Of a DNA stretch of 6,674 nt, positions 1 to 6,663 are shown piece by piece. The notes beneath the pieces are model-generated. The model was not told the origin of the DNA. It did not search any database and worked only from the letters and a program-made list of their open reading frames with translations. Within the stretch, counting starts at the first letter, position 1. Every line of letters starts with the position of its first letter. The translations under genes were made by a program, and so were the position numbers. This stretch comes from Acidimicrobiaceae bacterium (GTDB lineage Bacteria > Actinomycetota > Acidimicrobiia > Acidimicrobiales > Bog-793): assembly GCA_003170375.1 (NCBI GenBank), contig PMZN01000073.1, positions 1 through 6,674 of the forward strand. Direction: 5' to 3'.

Positions 1-1317
1 CGCGCCATCCTCGACGGTCTGCGAAGAGCTGGGAGGCGCGTCGCTAGGCTCGACTCGGTTGGTATCGACAGTTGGGGTGTCGACTTCGGACTCCTCGATC
101 GCGACGGTCGACTTCTGGGCAACCCGGTCCACTACCGGGACCGACGAACCGATGGCGTCATCGACCTCGTCCTGAAGCAGATCCCCGCGGCCGACCTCTA
201 CCAGCGCACCGGCATCCAGCTGTTACCGTTCAACACCTTGAACCAGCTCGTCGCAGCTGCAGGCACGGCCCAACTCGAGGCAGCCACCACCCTGTTGTTG
301 ATGCCCGACCTCTTCGGGTATTGGCTCACCGGTCGGGTCGGTGCCGAGGTGACTAACGCTTCGACGACTCAACTCCTGTCCATCGTGACCGGAGACTGGG
401 ATGCCGAGCTGATGGCCGAGCTCGGCATTCGCCGGGACCTCTTCCCGGCCCTTCGCCACCCCGGTGACCCAGTTGGCGACCTCCTGCCTGAGGTGTTGCG
501 CGAGACCGGGCTCGACGGCCCGGTCCACCTCACAACTGTGGGTTCGCACGACACGGCGTCCGCAGTCGTCGCCGTCCCCGCGGCTTCCCCGCGGTTCGCG
601 TTCATCGCCTCGGGAACGTGGTCGCTGGTCGGCCTCGAGCTGGAGCAGCCCGTTCTCACCGAGGCGAGCCGCCGTGCCAACTTCACCAACGAGCGCGGGA
701 TCGATGACACGGTCCGCTACCTGCGCAACGTCATGGGCCTCTGGATCCTGCAGGATTGCATCGGGGCCTTCGGGCGCGCCGGTGAGCCAGCCGACCTCGG
801 GGGCCTGATTGCCGAGGCGGCCCGGCTGCCCGGGCTGCGATCGGTCATCGACGTCGACGATCCCGTGTTCCTGCCGCCGGGTGACATGCCCCGCCGGATT
901 GCCAACGCCTGCGCCCAGGGTGGCGAGCCGCTGCCAGAGACGCCCGCCGCGCTCGTCCGCTGCATTCTCGACAGCCTGGCCCTCGCCCACCGGCGCACGA
1001 TCGACGAAGCCCGCGCGCTCACCGGGCAGGACATCGACATCGTGCACATGGTCGGCGGCGGCGTTCACAACCAGTTGCTCTGCCAGCTCACCGCCGACGC
1101 CCTGGGCCTGCCGGTCATCGCTGGCCCGGCGGAGGCGACCACCATGGGGAGCCTGCTCGTGCAAGCTCGCGCCCACGGTGCCCTTGCGGGCGGTCTCGCC
1201 GAGATGCGGGCGGTTGTCCGTGCCAGTACCGACTGCGCTGTCTACGAGCCGTCGGGCGGGGAGAACAGCTGGCGCCGTGCGGAGGCCCGGATTGTCGCGC
1301 GATCGGCTGCTGGGTAG
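1..1317 (+). CDS. rhaB: L-rhamnulokinase (FGGY kinase), 5'-truncated by the window edge
   Basis: Cytoplasmic FGGY-family sugar kinase that phosphorylates L-rhamnulose with ATP to L-rhamnulose 1-phosphate, the second step of L-rhamnose catabolism. The frame is open from base 1, and 438 residues are visible before TAG. Family members are usually about 480-490 residues, so roughly 50 N-terminal residues, including the first phosphate-binding loop, lie upstream. Seen here (window numbering): the sugar-binding stretch SVGIDSWGVDFG near residues 19-30; QLLPFNTL near 74-81; SHDTASAV with the probable catalytic base Asp184; the ATP-phosphate loop SGTWS at 204-208; FTNERG and NVMGLWILQDC, both typical of rhamnulokinases; and the adenosine motif GGGVHNQLL from Gly352. 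All recognisable active-site motifs are intact. It contains the only in-frame TTA leucine codon found in the window (223-225). Its TAG stop overlaps the next gene's GTG start by one base. A related ketose such as L-fuculose is a less likely substrate. Confidence 0.93.
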   Translation, partial: RAILDGLRRAGRRVARLDSVGIDSWGVDFGLLDRDGRLLGNPVHYRDRRTDGVIDLVLKQIPAADLYQRTGIQLLPFNTLNQLVAAAGTAQLEAATTLLLMPDLFGYWLTGRVGAEVTNASTTQLLSIVTGDWDAELMAELGIRRDLFPALRHPGDPVGDLLPEVLRETGLDGPVHLTTVGSHDTASAVVAVPAASPRFAFIASGTWSLVGLELEQPVLTEASRRANFTNERGIDDTVRYLRNVMGLWILQDCIGAFGRAGEPADLGGLIAEAARLPGLRSVIDVDDPVFLPPGDMPRRIANACAQGGEPLPETPAALVRCILDSLALAHRRTIDEARALTGQDIDIVHMVGGGVHNQLLCQLTADALGLPVIAGPAEATTMGSLLVQARAHGALAGGLAEMRAVVRASTDCAVYEPSGGENSWRRAEARIVARSAAG

Positions 1318-2744
1318 TGGCAATGCGACAGCGACCTGAGGCGACGACCGACGCAGGTTTCCCCGACCCTCTCGCGCCGCTGCGCGGTCTTCCCGAGCTC
1401 CCGTTCGAGAGACTCTCTGTTCCCACCTCCCCGGCCACCGCGACCCAGAATGCTCCTATGCAGAATGAAGCGGGACGGGGCGGCCCCGCGCCGAACACAT
1501 CTCCGAAGGTCAACACTCACGTTCACCTGCCGCCCAACTTTTCGGCTTTCGAGACTGTCGAGCAGGCAGTCGACCTGGCTGCCGACGCAAAGCTGCAAGT
1601 TCTGGGCACGAGCAATTACTACGACTTCGGCGTCTACGCACGGTTCGCACAGTCGGCGCGCGCGCAGGGCGTCTTCCCTCTCTTCGGCCTGGAGATCATC
1701 AGCGTGGTCGCGGAGCTGAAGAACGCCGGCATCAAGATCAACGATCCCGACAATCCCGGGCGGATGTACCTGTGCGGCAAGGGGATCACCCGCTTTGCTC
1801 CTATGACCGTCGAGGCGCAGCGGCTGATGCAGACAATCCGCGACGCCGACCGCGCCCGTATCGAGATGATGATCGAGCGCGTGACCGGGCTGATGCAAGA
1901 CAACGGCGTCTACACCGCCGTGACCGCCGAGTCGGTCCGGTCGTCACTGGCCCGCCGCTACGCGGTCCCGGTCAGCTCGGTGTACCTGCAGGAACGCCAC
2001 GTCGCCGAGGCCTTCCAGGAGGCGCTGTTCGCCCAGGCCGCAGGACCAGAACGAACCGGCACCCTGAGGCGGGTGCTTGCCGCCGAATGCGCAGCACCTG
2101 ACGACCCGGTGAGGGTGCAGAACCAACTCCGCTCGCGCCTCATGAAAGCGGGCAAGCCCGCCTATGTCGAGGAGTCCGTGCTAGACGCCGACGTCGCGTA
2201 CGCGCTTGTTCTCGCGCTCGGCGGTGTGCCGTGCTATCCCATCCTGGCCGACGGAGCTTCACCCGTGTGTCAGTTCGAGGACCCGGTCGACGATCTCGTG
2301 GAAGCGCTTGCCGGACGCGGTATCTGGTGTGCCGAGATCATCCCGAGCCGTAACACCGCCTCGGTTGTGGACCAATACGCGACGACTCTGCGTGGTGCCG
2401 GGATCATCGTGTTGGGCGGCACCGAGCACAACACGCCCGAGCTGGTTCCGATAACGCCGGAATGCAAGGGCGGCGTGCCGGTTTCCCAGAGCGTGGCGGA
2501 GCTGTTCTGGGAGGGAGCGTGCGTCATGGCGGCGCACCAGTACCTATCGGCGCGAGGGAAGACAGGCTATGTCGACGCTCAGGGCAACCTGAGCCCCGGC
2601 TTCACGACGCACGATCAGCGCATCAGTGCCCTGGCAGGTCTGGGTGCGACCGTAATCGACACGTCCCGCCGACCGGACGGGGAGAGGAGAAGCGAAGTGG
2701 CGACAACGGACCCCACCAGAGCAGCGGGGACGACCCAGTCGTGA
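1317..2744 (+). CDS. PHP-superfamily protein of unknown function in a rhamnose-type operon
   Basis: I recognise the fold but not a characterised function. The 475-residue protein has PHP (polymerase and histidinol phosphatase) signatures. Motif I is NTHVH with His68 and His70. Motif III-like GLEI has Glu126 and follows a hydrophobic strand, as in PHP domains. A C-terminal AEIIPSRN strand is followed by GGTEHNTPE with Glu370 and His371, in place of the usual GGSDxH. The motif II Asp-His pair is replaced by SNYYD (99-103), so metal binding may be altered. A charged, probably helical insert spans about 160-300. No signal peptide or membrane segment is seen, so it is probably cytoplasmic. GTG at 1317 and ATG at 1323 are both possible starts. 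ATG at 1458 would shorten it to 428 residues, but the earlier codons look coding and the TAGTG junction with rhaB favours coupling. It overlaps the aldolase gene by 4 bp. A phosphoesterase or another metal-dependent step is possible; this is inference. Confidence 0.85.
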   Translation: MAMRQRPEATTDAGFPDPLAPLRGLPELPFERLSVPTSPATATQNAPMQNEAGRGGPAPNTSPKVNTHVHLPPNFSAFETVEQAVDLAADAKLQVLGTSNYYDFGVYARFAQSARAQGVFPLFGLEIISVVAELKNAGIKINDPDNPGRMYLCGKGITRFAPMTVEAQRLMQTIRDADRARIEMMIERVTGLMQDNGVYTAVTAESVRSSLARRYAVPVSSVYLQERHVAEAFQEALFAQAAGPERTGTLRRVLAAECAAPDDPVRVQNQLRSRLMKAGKPAYVEESVLDADVAYALVLALGGVPCYPILADGASPVCQFEDPVDDLVEALAGRGIWCAEIIPSRNTASVVDQYATTLRGAGIIVLGGTEHNTPELVPITPECKGGVPVSQSVAELFWEGACVMAAHQYLSARGKTGYVDAQGNLSPGFTTHDQRISALAGLGATVIDTSRRPDGERRSEVATTDPTRAAGTTQS

Positions 2745-4786
2745 CGATCTCCAAACCGCCATGGCCGTCGTCCGACGCAACGGCGAGCCCGCTCGAGCAC
2801 CTCCTCGGCCTGTCGCACTACTACGGCTCCAAGCCCGAGTATGTACTGGCCGGAGGGGGCAACACATCGGTCAAGATGGGTGACCGCCTGCTTGTCAAGG
2901 CCAGCGGCTACTCGCTCGCGACGATCGGCCCGGAGGGGATCGTCGAGCTGGATCGACCAGCGCTGCAGGCGCTGCTGGAGAGCACGCTCAGCACTGACCC
3001 CATGCAGCGGGAAGAGGAGTTCAAAGCCGCGGTGCTCGGGGCCCGTGTCGAGCCAGAAAAAGGCCGGCGTCCATCGGTCGAGGCGGTGTTGCACCACCTG
3101 ATTCCCGGTCGCTACGTGGTGCACACGCACCCGACGCTGGTCAACATCTTCGGCTGCTCACGCGACGGCGGTGCGATCATCGGGCGTGAGGTGGGTGACG
3201 AAGTGCTATGGGTCGACCCCGTCGACCCAGGCTTCCTACTTGCCAAGACATTGGAACAGGCCCTCGGCGCCTACCGATCCCGAACCGGCCGGGAGGGCCC
3301 CCGGGCGATAATGATGGCCAACCACGGCCTGGTTGTCAGCGGCGAGACGCCCGACGAGATCCGGGCCCACACGGACTGGTTGTTCCAGGAGCTGGAGCGC
3401 ATGCTGGAGCCGACCAGGTCCATGGAGCCCTTCGGCGTGGTCCTCACCCTGGATGCGGTCAGAGCACGCGAGCTGGTCAACACGATCGCGCCGGCGCTAC
3501 GCGCGCTGCTGAGCTCGGGCGAGGCCCTGAAGGTTGTCACGCTGGACGACTCGCCCTCGACGATGCGCCTGGCCGGCGGAAGCGACGGAGAAGCACTGAC
3601 GGCTCTGGGTCCCCTCTGCCCGGACCAGATCGTCTACTGCAAGTCCTTCCCGTTGTGGTTTGAGGACACGGCCAGCGCTGACCCGGTGGAGCGCCTGACG
3701 CACGCCGTCGGGGAGTATCGGCGCCAGTACCAGACGCTGCCCAACGTGGTGCTGGTCAAAGGGCTCGGACTGTTCGCCGCCGGCGACACGTGGGCAGCGG
3801 CTGACGCGGTGCGCCAGGTCTACAAGGACGCGATCGACGTAATGGCGGGCGCTACGGGGCTGGGCGGGGTCCAGTGTCTCGACGACCGGCTGCGACGGTT
3901 CATCGAGGACTGGGAGGTCGAGTCCTATCGACGGGAGGTGGCGTCCTCCGGCCACCGAGCCGGGCGCGTCGCGGGCAAGGTGGCACTTGTGACTGGCGCG
4001 GCGCAGGGGTTCGGGCTGCAGATAGCGCAGGATCTCGTTGCTCAGGGTGCCCACGTCGCGATGGCCGACGTCAACGACGCGGGTGCGCGGGCGGCGGCCG
4101 GGGCCCTGTCCCAAGAGTCGGGCGAGGGGCGCGCGATCGGACTGCAGGTTGACGTCGCCGACGCGGCGTCGGTCGATGAGCTGATACATCAGGTCGTACG
4201 GGCCTACGGCGGCTTGGACCTGCTCGTCTCCAACGCCGGCGTGCTCAGGGCCGCCAGTGTCAAGACTCAGGCCGAGCGCGATTTCGACCTGTCCACCGCA
4301 GTGAATTACAAGGGCTACTTCCTGTGCGTGCAGAAGGCAGTGCCGGTGATGGCGATCCCGCGCCGCGTGCGTCCGGGCTACTGGAGCGACATCGTCCAGA
4401 TCAACTCGAAGTCCGGCCTGGCCGGATCGGAGAAGAACTTCGCCTACGCGGGCAGCAAGTTCGGCGGAGTCGGCCTGACCCAGTCCTTTGCCCTCGAGCT
4501 CGTAGCCGACGGGATCAAGGTGAACTCCGTCTGCCCCGGCAACTTGTTGGACGGACCCTTGTGGTCGGACCCGCAGACCGGGCTGTTCGTTCAGTACCTG
4601 AACGCCGGGAAGGTCCCCGGTGCTCAGACTCTGGACGACGTGAAGAAGTACTACACGGACAAGGTGCCGATGCGGCGTGGGTGCACGACGGCCGATGTCA
4701 TGAAGGCCGTCTACTACCTGGTCGAACAGGACTACGAGACCGGCCAGGCACTCCCGGTGACCGGTGGCCAAGTGATGCTGCACTAG
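2741..4786 (+). CDS. Bifunctional class II aldolase / short-chain dehydrogenase (RhaD/RhaEW-type fusion)
   Basis: Predicted 681-residue cytoplasmic fusion, close to the usual size of rhamnulose-1-phosphate aldolase/dehydrogenase fusions. The N-terminal class II aldolase domain (about 20-300) should split L-rhamnulose 1-phosphate to dihydroxyacetone phosphate and L-lactaldehyde. It has GGGNTSVK (38-45), PSVE with the probable acid/base Glu114, zinc ligands His128 and His130 in VHTHPT, and His195 in NHGLV. A linker carrying CPDQIVYCKSFPL (from about 293) matches this fusion family. The C-terminal SDR (about 410-681) has TGAAQGFG (418-425), Asp443 favouring NAD+, NAG (498-500), and catalytic Asn522, Ser556, Tyr569 and Lys573. 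All residues needed for both activities are present. The SDR motifs QINSKSG, KFGGVGLTQS and TGGQVM resemble sorbitol-6-phosphate dehydrogenase SrlD more than the usual RhaEW partner, so its substrate is less certain than the aldolase's. The GTG start overlaps the PHP gene's stop (GTGA), with GGGGA about ten bases upstream. No ATG or GTG suits an earlier start. Confidence 0.9.
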   Translation: MTISKPPWPSSDATASPLEHLLGLSHYYGSKPEYVLAGGGNTSVKMGDRLLVKASGYSLATIGPEGIVELDRPALQALLESTLSTDPMQREEEFKAAVLGARVEPEKGRRPSVEAVLHHLIPGRYVVHTHPTLVNIFGCSRDGGAIIGREVGDEVLWVDPVDPGFLLAKTLEQALGAYRSRTGREGPRAIMMANHGLVVSGETPDEIRAHTDWLFQELERMLEPTRSMEPFGVVLTLDAVRARELVNTIAPALRALLSSGEALKVVTLDDSPSTMRLAGGSDGEALTALGPLCPDQIVYCKSFPLWFEDTASADPVERLTHAVGEYRRQYQTLPNVVLVKGLGLFAAGDTWAAADAVRQVYKDAIDVMAGATGLGGVQCLDDRLRRFIEDWEVESYRREVASSGHRAGRVAGKVALVTGAAQGFGLQIAQDLVAQGAHVAMADVNDAGARAAAGALSQESGEGRAIGLQVDVADAASVDELIHQVVRAYGGLDLLVSNAGVLRAASVKTQAERDFDLSTAVNYKGYFLCVQKAVPVMAIPRRVRPGYWSDIVQINSKSGLAGSEKNFAYAGSKFGGVGLTQSFALELVADGIKVNSVCPGNLLDGPLWSDPQTGLFVQYLNAGKVPGAQTLDDVKKYYTDKVPMRRGCTTADVMKAVYYLVEQDYETGQALPVTGGQVMLH

Positions 4787-4792
4787 CTTCAA

Positions 4793-4823
4793 TTGTCGGG
4801 CGGTCGCAGAGGTCGTCTACGAT
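4793..4823 (+). promoter_or_regulatory. Possible weak sigma70-type promoter before the MDR dehydrogenase gene
   Basis: TTGTCG (4793-4798) and TACGAT (4818-4823) resemble -35 and -10 boxes, each matching four of six consensus bases, separated by 19 bases. They lie just after the stop codon of the aldolase/SDR gene in the only sizeable gap of the cluster. If used, the transcript would begin near 4830 and carry a leader of about 65 bases containing the hairpin at 4844-4859. The spacer is longer than ideal and such matches occur by chance, so read-through from the upstream genes remains equally plausible. Confidence 0.22.
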
Positions 4824-4843
4824 CACAAACGGGTACAAAGGCG

Positions 4844-4859
4844 TTCGCCGAAAGGCGAA
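4844..4859 (+). repeat. Intergenic hairpin: 6-bp perfect stem closed by a GAAA tetraloop
   Basis: TTCGCC (4844-4849) and GGCGAA (4854-4859) are perfect inverted repeats separated by GAAA, a GNRA-type loop that is unusually stable in RNA. A G-U pair (4843/4860) could extend the stem to seven. It sits 35 bases before the ATG of the dehydrogenase gene. No T-run follows, so a classical intrinsic terminator is unlikely. An mRNA processing or stabilising element, a translational control structure, or a short palindromic operator are the alternatives. The inverted repeat is certain; any function is inference. Confidence 0.5.
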
Positions 4860-4894
4860 TTCCCTGCCGAACAAGACCAAACCAGACGGAAACG

Positions 4895-6625
4895 ATGACA
4901 CCAGACCAACACGGCGATGCTCTCCCGGCCAGTCAGAACGCCGTTCAGTTGGTTGGACCCGGACGTCTCGTGCTCAACCGCAGCAAAGACGTGCCGCAAC
5001 CCGGCCCTCACCAGATCGTGGTCAAGGTCGAGGCCGTCGGTCTGTGCTTCTCCGACCTCAAGCTGCTGAACCAGTTCTCGGCCCACCCCCGCAAGGGGGA
5101 GATCGTGTCAGGCATCGCTCCAGAGGTGCTTCAGCAGATCCCGAGCTACGTGCCCGGCGAGCTGCCCACCGTGCCGGGGCACGAGGTGTCGTGCCGGATT
5201 GTGGCGGTGGGCAGCGACGTCACCCGGCACAGAGTGGGCGAACGCTGCCTCGTGCAGACCGACTACCGCACACTGCCCACCAAAGGCTCCAATGCAGCCT
5301 TCGGGTACAACTTCGAGGGCGGACTCCAGGAGTACGTGCTGATGGACGAGCGCGTTGTCGTCGACACTGTCACGGGTGTTCGGGCGCTGATCGCCGTTTC
5401 CGAGGAGCCCAGCGCGTCGGCCGTGGCGTTGGTGGAGCCGTGGGCATGCGTTGAGAACTCCTACTCCACGACAAACCGGCGCACGCTCGCCCCGCGTGGA
5501 CGGCTGCTGGTGGTCGCCGAGGACGGTCATGCCGTGATGGGCTTGGCCGAGGCGGCCAAGCCTGGTCAGCCGCCGGCCTCCGTGACCATCGTGGCAGCAG
5601 CCGAGGTCGACTTGCCCTGGGCCGGTCCGAGCGTGGCAGTGATACGCGCGAGCGACGTGCGCGACCTGCCAGACGCGTCCTTCGACGACATCGTTTACTT
5701 CGGAGCGTCCAAGCTGACGATCGATGTGCTCAACGACAAGCTCGCCGTAGGCGCCATCATCAATGTCGTCCTGGCTGGCGCCACCATCGGGGCACCGGTG
5801 TCGGTGGGCGTTGGCCGAGTTCACTACGAGGCGACGCGCTGGATCGGCACCGTCGCGAACTCGGCTGCGGAGTCCTACGTGACGGTCCCACCCTCGGGGG
5901 AGCTACGACCGGGCGACACCCTGCTGGCGGTCGGCGCGGCCGGACCGATGGGCCAGATGCACATCCTTCGCAGCCTGTCTGCCGACGTGGACGGGCTTAC
6001 CGTGGTGGGCACCGACCTCGACGACGCACGGCTGCGGTCGTTGCTGGCCAAGGCTCAGCCGGTTGCGCAGGCCAACGGCGTGAGCCTGCGGCTGCTGAAC
6101 ACGAGCAGCCAGCCGTTGGTCGGCACTTTCAGCTACCACCTGATCCTCGTCCCGATGCCGTCGCTTGTCGCGGACGCGGTCCAGAGCAGCGAGGATCGAG
6201 GCCTGATCAACATCTTTGCGGGTATCGCCGTAGCGACCCGCCACGACATCGACCTAGACGCCTACATCGCGCGGCGCTGCTACATGTTCGGATCCAGCGG
6301 CTCGGTCGTCAGCGACATGGAGGTGCTGCTGAGCAGGATCGCCACCGGCCAGCTGGACACCAACCTGTCGGTTGATGCCGTCTCCGGCATGGCGGGGGCG
6401 GCCGATGGGCTAGCGGCGCTGCAGGACAGGACCATGGCCGGCAAGATCGTGATCTATCCCTCTCTGCATGAGGTAGGCCTGCTGTCGCTCGCCGATCTCA
6501 GTGGCGCCTTCCCTACCGTCGCGTCCAAGCTCGCCGACGGGCACTGGTGCCTGGAGGCGGAGAGGGAGCTGCTGAAGGTGGCCGGCTCACCGCCGCCCGC
6601 GCCCGCGGACGACAAGCATGACTGA
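4895..6625 (+). CDS. Zinc-type medium-chain dehydrogenase, L-sorbose-1-phosphate reductase-like, with apparent duplicated Rossmann unit
   Basis: Predicted 576-residue cytoplasmic NAD(P)-dependent oxidoreductase of the MDR superfamily. The N-terminal GroES-like domain (about 15-190) has GLCFSD with Cys51 and Asp54, PGHE with His96 and Glu97, and EPWAC with Glu181, which together form a plausible catalytic zinc site. The four-cysteine structural zinc lobe is absent. FGYNFEGG and the C-terminal segment after KIVIYP (about 523-560, with a WCLEAERELL-type helix) resemble L-sorbose-1-phosphate reductase (SorE). A Rossmann domain with GAAGPMG (347-353) and Asp374 follows, ending near 522. SorE-like proteins are about 410 residues. 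The excess here is mostly residues 202-325, which read as another, degenerate nucleotide-binding unit. The ATG at 4895 was chosen because the domain begins shortly after it and the earlier codons of the frame look non-coding; the ribosome site (ACGGAA) is weak. It may interconvert lactaldehyde and propanediol or act on a sugar phosphate. The substrate is not determined. Confidence 0.85.
   Translation: MTPDQHGDALPASQNAVQLVGPGRLVLNRSKDVPQPGPHQIVVKVEAVGLCFSDLKLLNQFSAHPRKGEIVSGIAPEVLQQIPSYVPGELPTVPGHEVSCRIVAVGSDVTRHRVGERCLVQTDYRTLPTKGSNAAFGYNFEGGLQEYVLMDERVVVDTVTGVRALIAVSEEPSASAVALVEPWACVENSYSTTNRRTLAPRGRLLVVAEDGHAVMGLAEAAKPGQPPASVTIVAAAEVDLPWAGPSVAVIRASDVRDLPDASFDDIVYFGASKLTIDVLNDKLAVGAIINVVLAGATIGAPVSVGVGRVHYEATRWIGTVANSAAESYVTVPPSGELRPGDTLLAVGAAGPMGQMHILRSLSADVDGLTVVGTDLDDARLRSLLAKAQPVAQANGVSLRLLNTSSQPLVGTFSYHLILVPMPSLVADAVQSSEDRGLINIFAGIAVATRHDIDLDAYIARRCYMFGSSGSVVSDMEVLLSRIATGQLDTNLSVDAVSGMAGAADGLAALQDRTMAGKIVIYPSLHEVGLLSLADLSGAFPTVASKLADGHWCLEAERELLKVAGSPPPAPADDKHD
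5540..5562 (+). repeat. Perfect 9-bp inverted repeat inside the dehydrogenase gene
   Basis: GGCTTGGCC (5540-5548) and GGCCAAGCC (5554-5562) are exact reverse complements around a five-base loop, extendable by two G-U pairs. It encodes part of the GLAEAAKPG stretch at the start of the degenerate Rossmann unit, so the bases are also constrained by coding. No T-run follows. In GC-rich coding DNA such stems can arise by chance, so the structure is real as sequence but its function is unproven. Confidence 0.4.
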
Positions 6626-6647
6626 CTGCACCAGCAGCGGGCCGGCC

Positions 6648-6653
6648 AGGAGG
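6648..6653 (+). promoter_or_regulatory. Strong ribosome binding site for a gene running off the window
   Basis: AGGAGG is a perfect Shine-Dalgarno core, ten bases before GTG at 6664. It lies in the short spacer after the dehydrogenase stop codon and is the strongest such site seen at a gene junction here. It argues that another co-transcribed gene begins at the right edge. Confidence 0.55.
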
Positions 6654-6663
6654 CTCTGAGCAC

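Noticed and set aside
223..1323. Long open frame (366 codons) on the - strand opposite rhaB
   Set aside because: It mirrors the codon pattern of a clearly recognisable kinase. Its translation is low-complexity, rich in Arg, Gly and Glu, and has no recognisable domain; such antisense frames are common in GC-rich genes.
2681..2699. Strong purine-rich ribosome-like site (GGAGAGGAGA) seven bases before a GTG at 2697
   Set aside because: That GTG is in the PHP gene's own frame and would give only 15 codons. The site is about 50 bases from the aldolase start, too far to serve it directly.
2462..2740. Upstream extension of the aldolase/SDR reading frame inside the PHP gene
   Set aside because: The translation before the GTG at 2741 is unlike any aldolase N-terminus and overlaps conserved PHP-protein coding; the GTGA overlap start fits better.
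3497..4792. Long open frame (431 codons) on the - strand opposite the aldolase/SDR gene
   Set aside because: It lies opposite conserved catalytic motifs of the fusion enzyme, has no recognisable domain and no convincing ribosome site; a compositional shadow.
4844..4880. Intrinsic terminator after the aldolase/SDR gene
   Set aside because: The hairpin is only 6-7 bp and is followed by TTCCCTGCCG rather than a T-run.
4324..5454. Long + strand frame crossing from the SDR gene into the dehydrogenase gene
   Set aside because: It overlaps two genes with clear family motifs, and its translation is Arg/Pro/Gly-rich without any domain.
6618..6659. Short ATG frame of 13 codons overlapping the dehydrogenase stop
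   Set aside because: It is too short, has no family resemblance and is overlapped by the ribosome site of the next likely gene.
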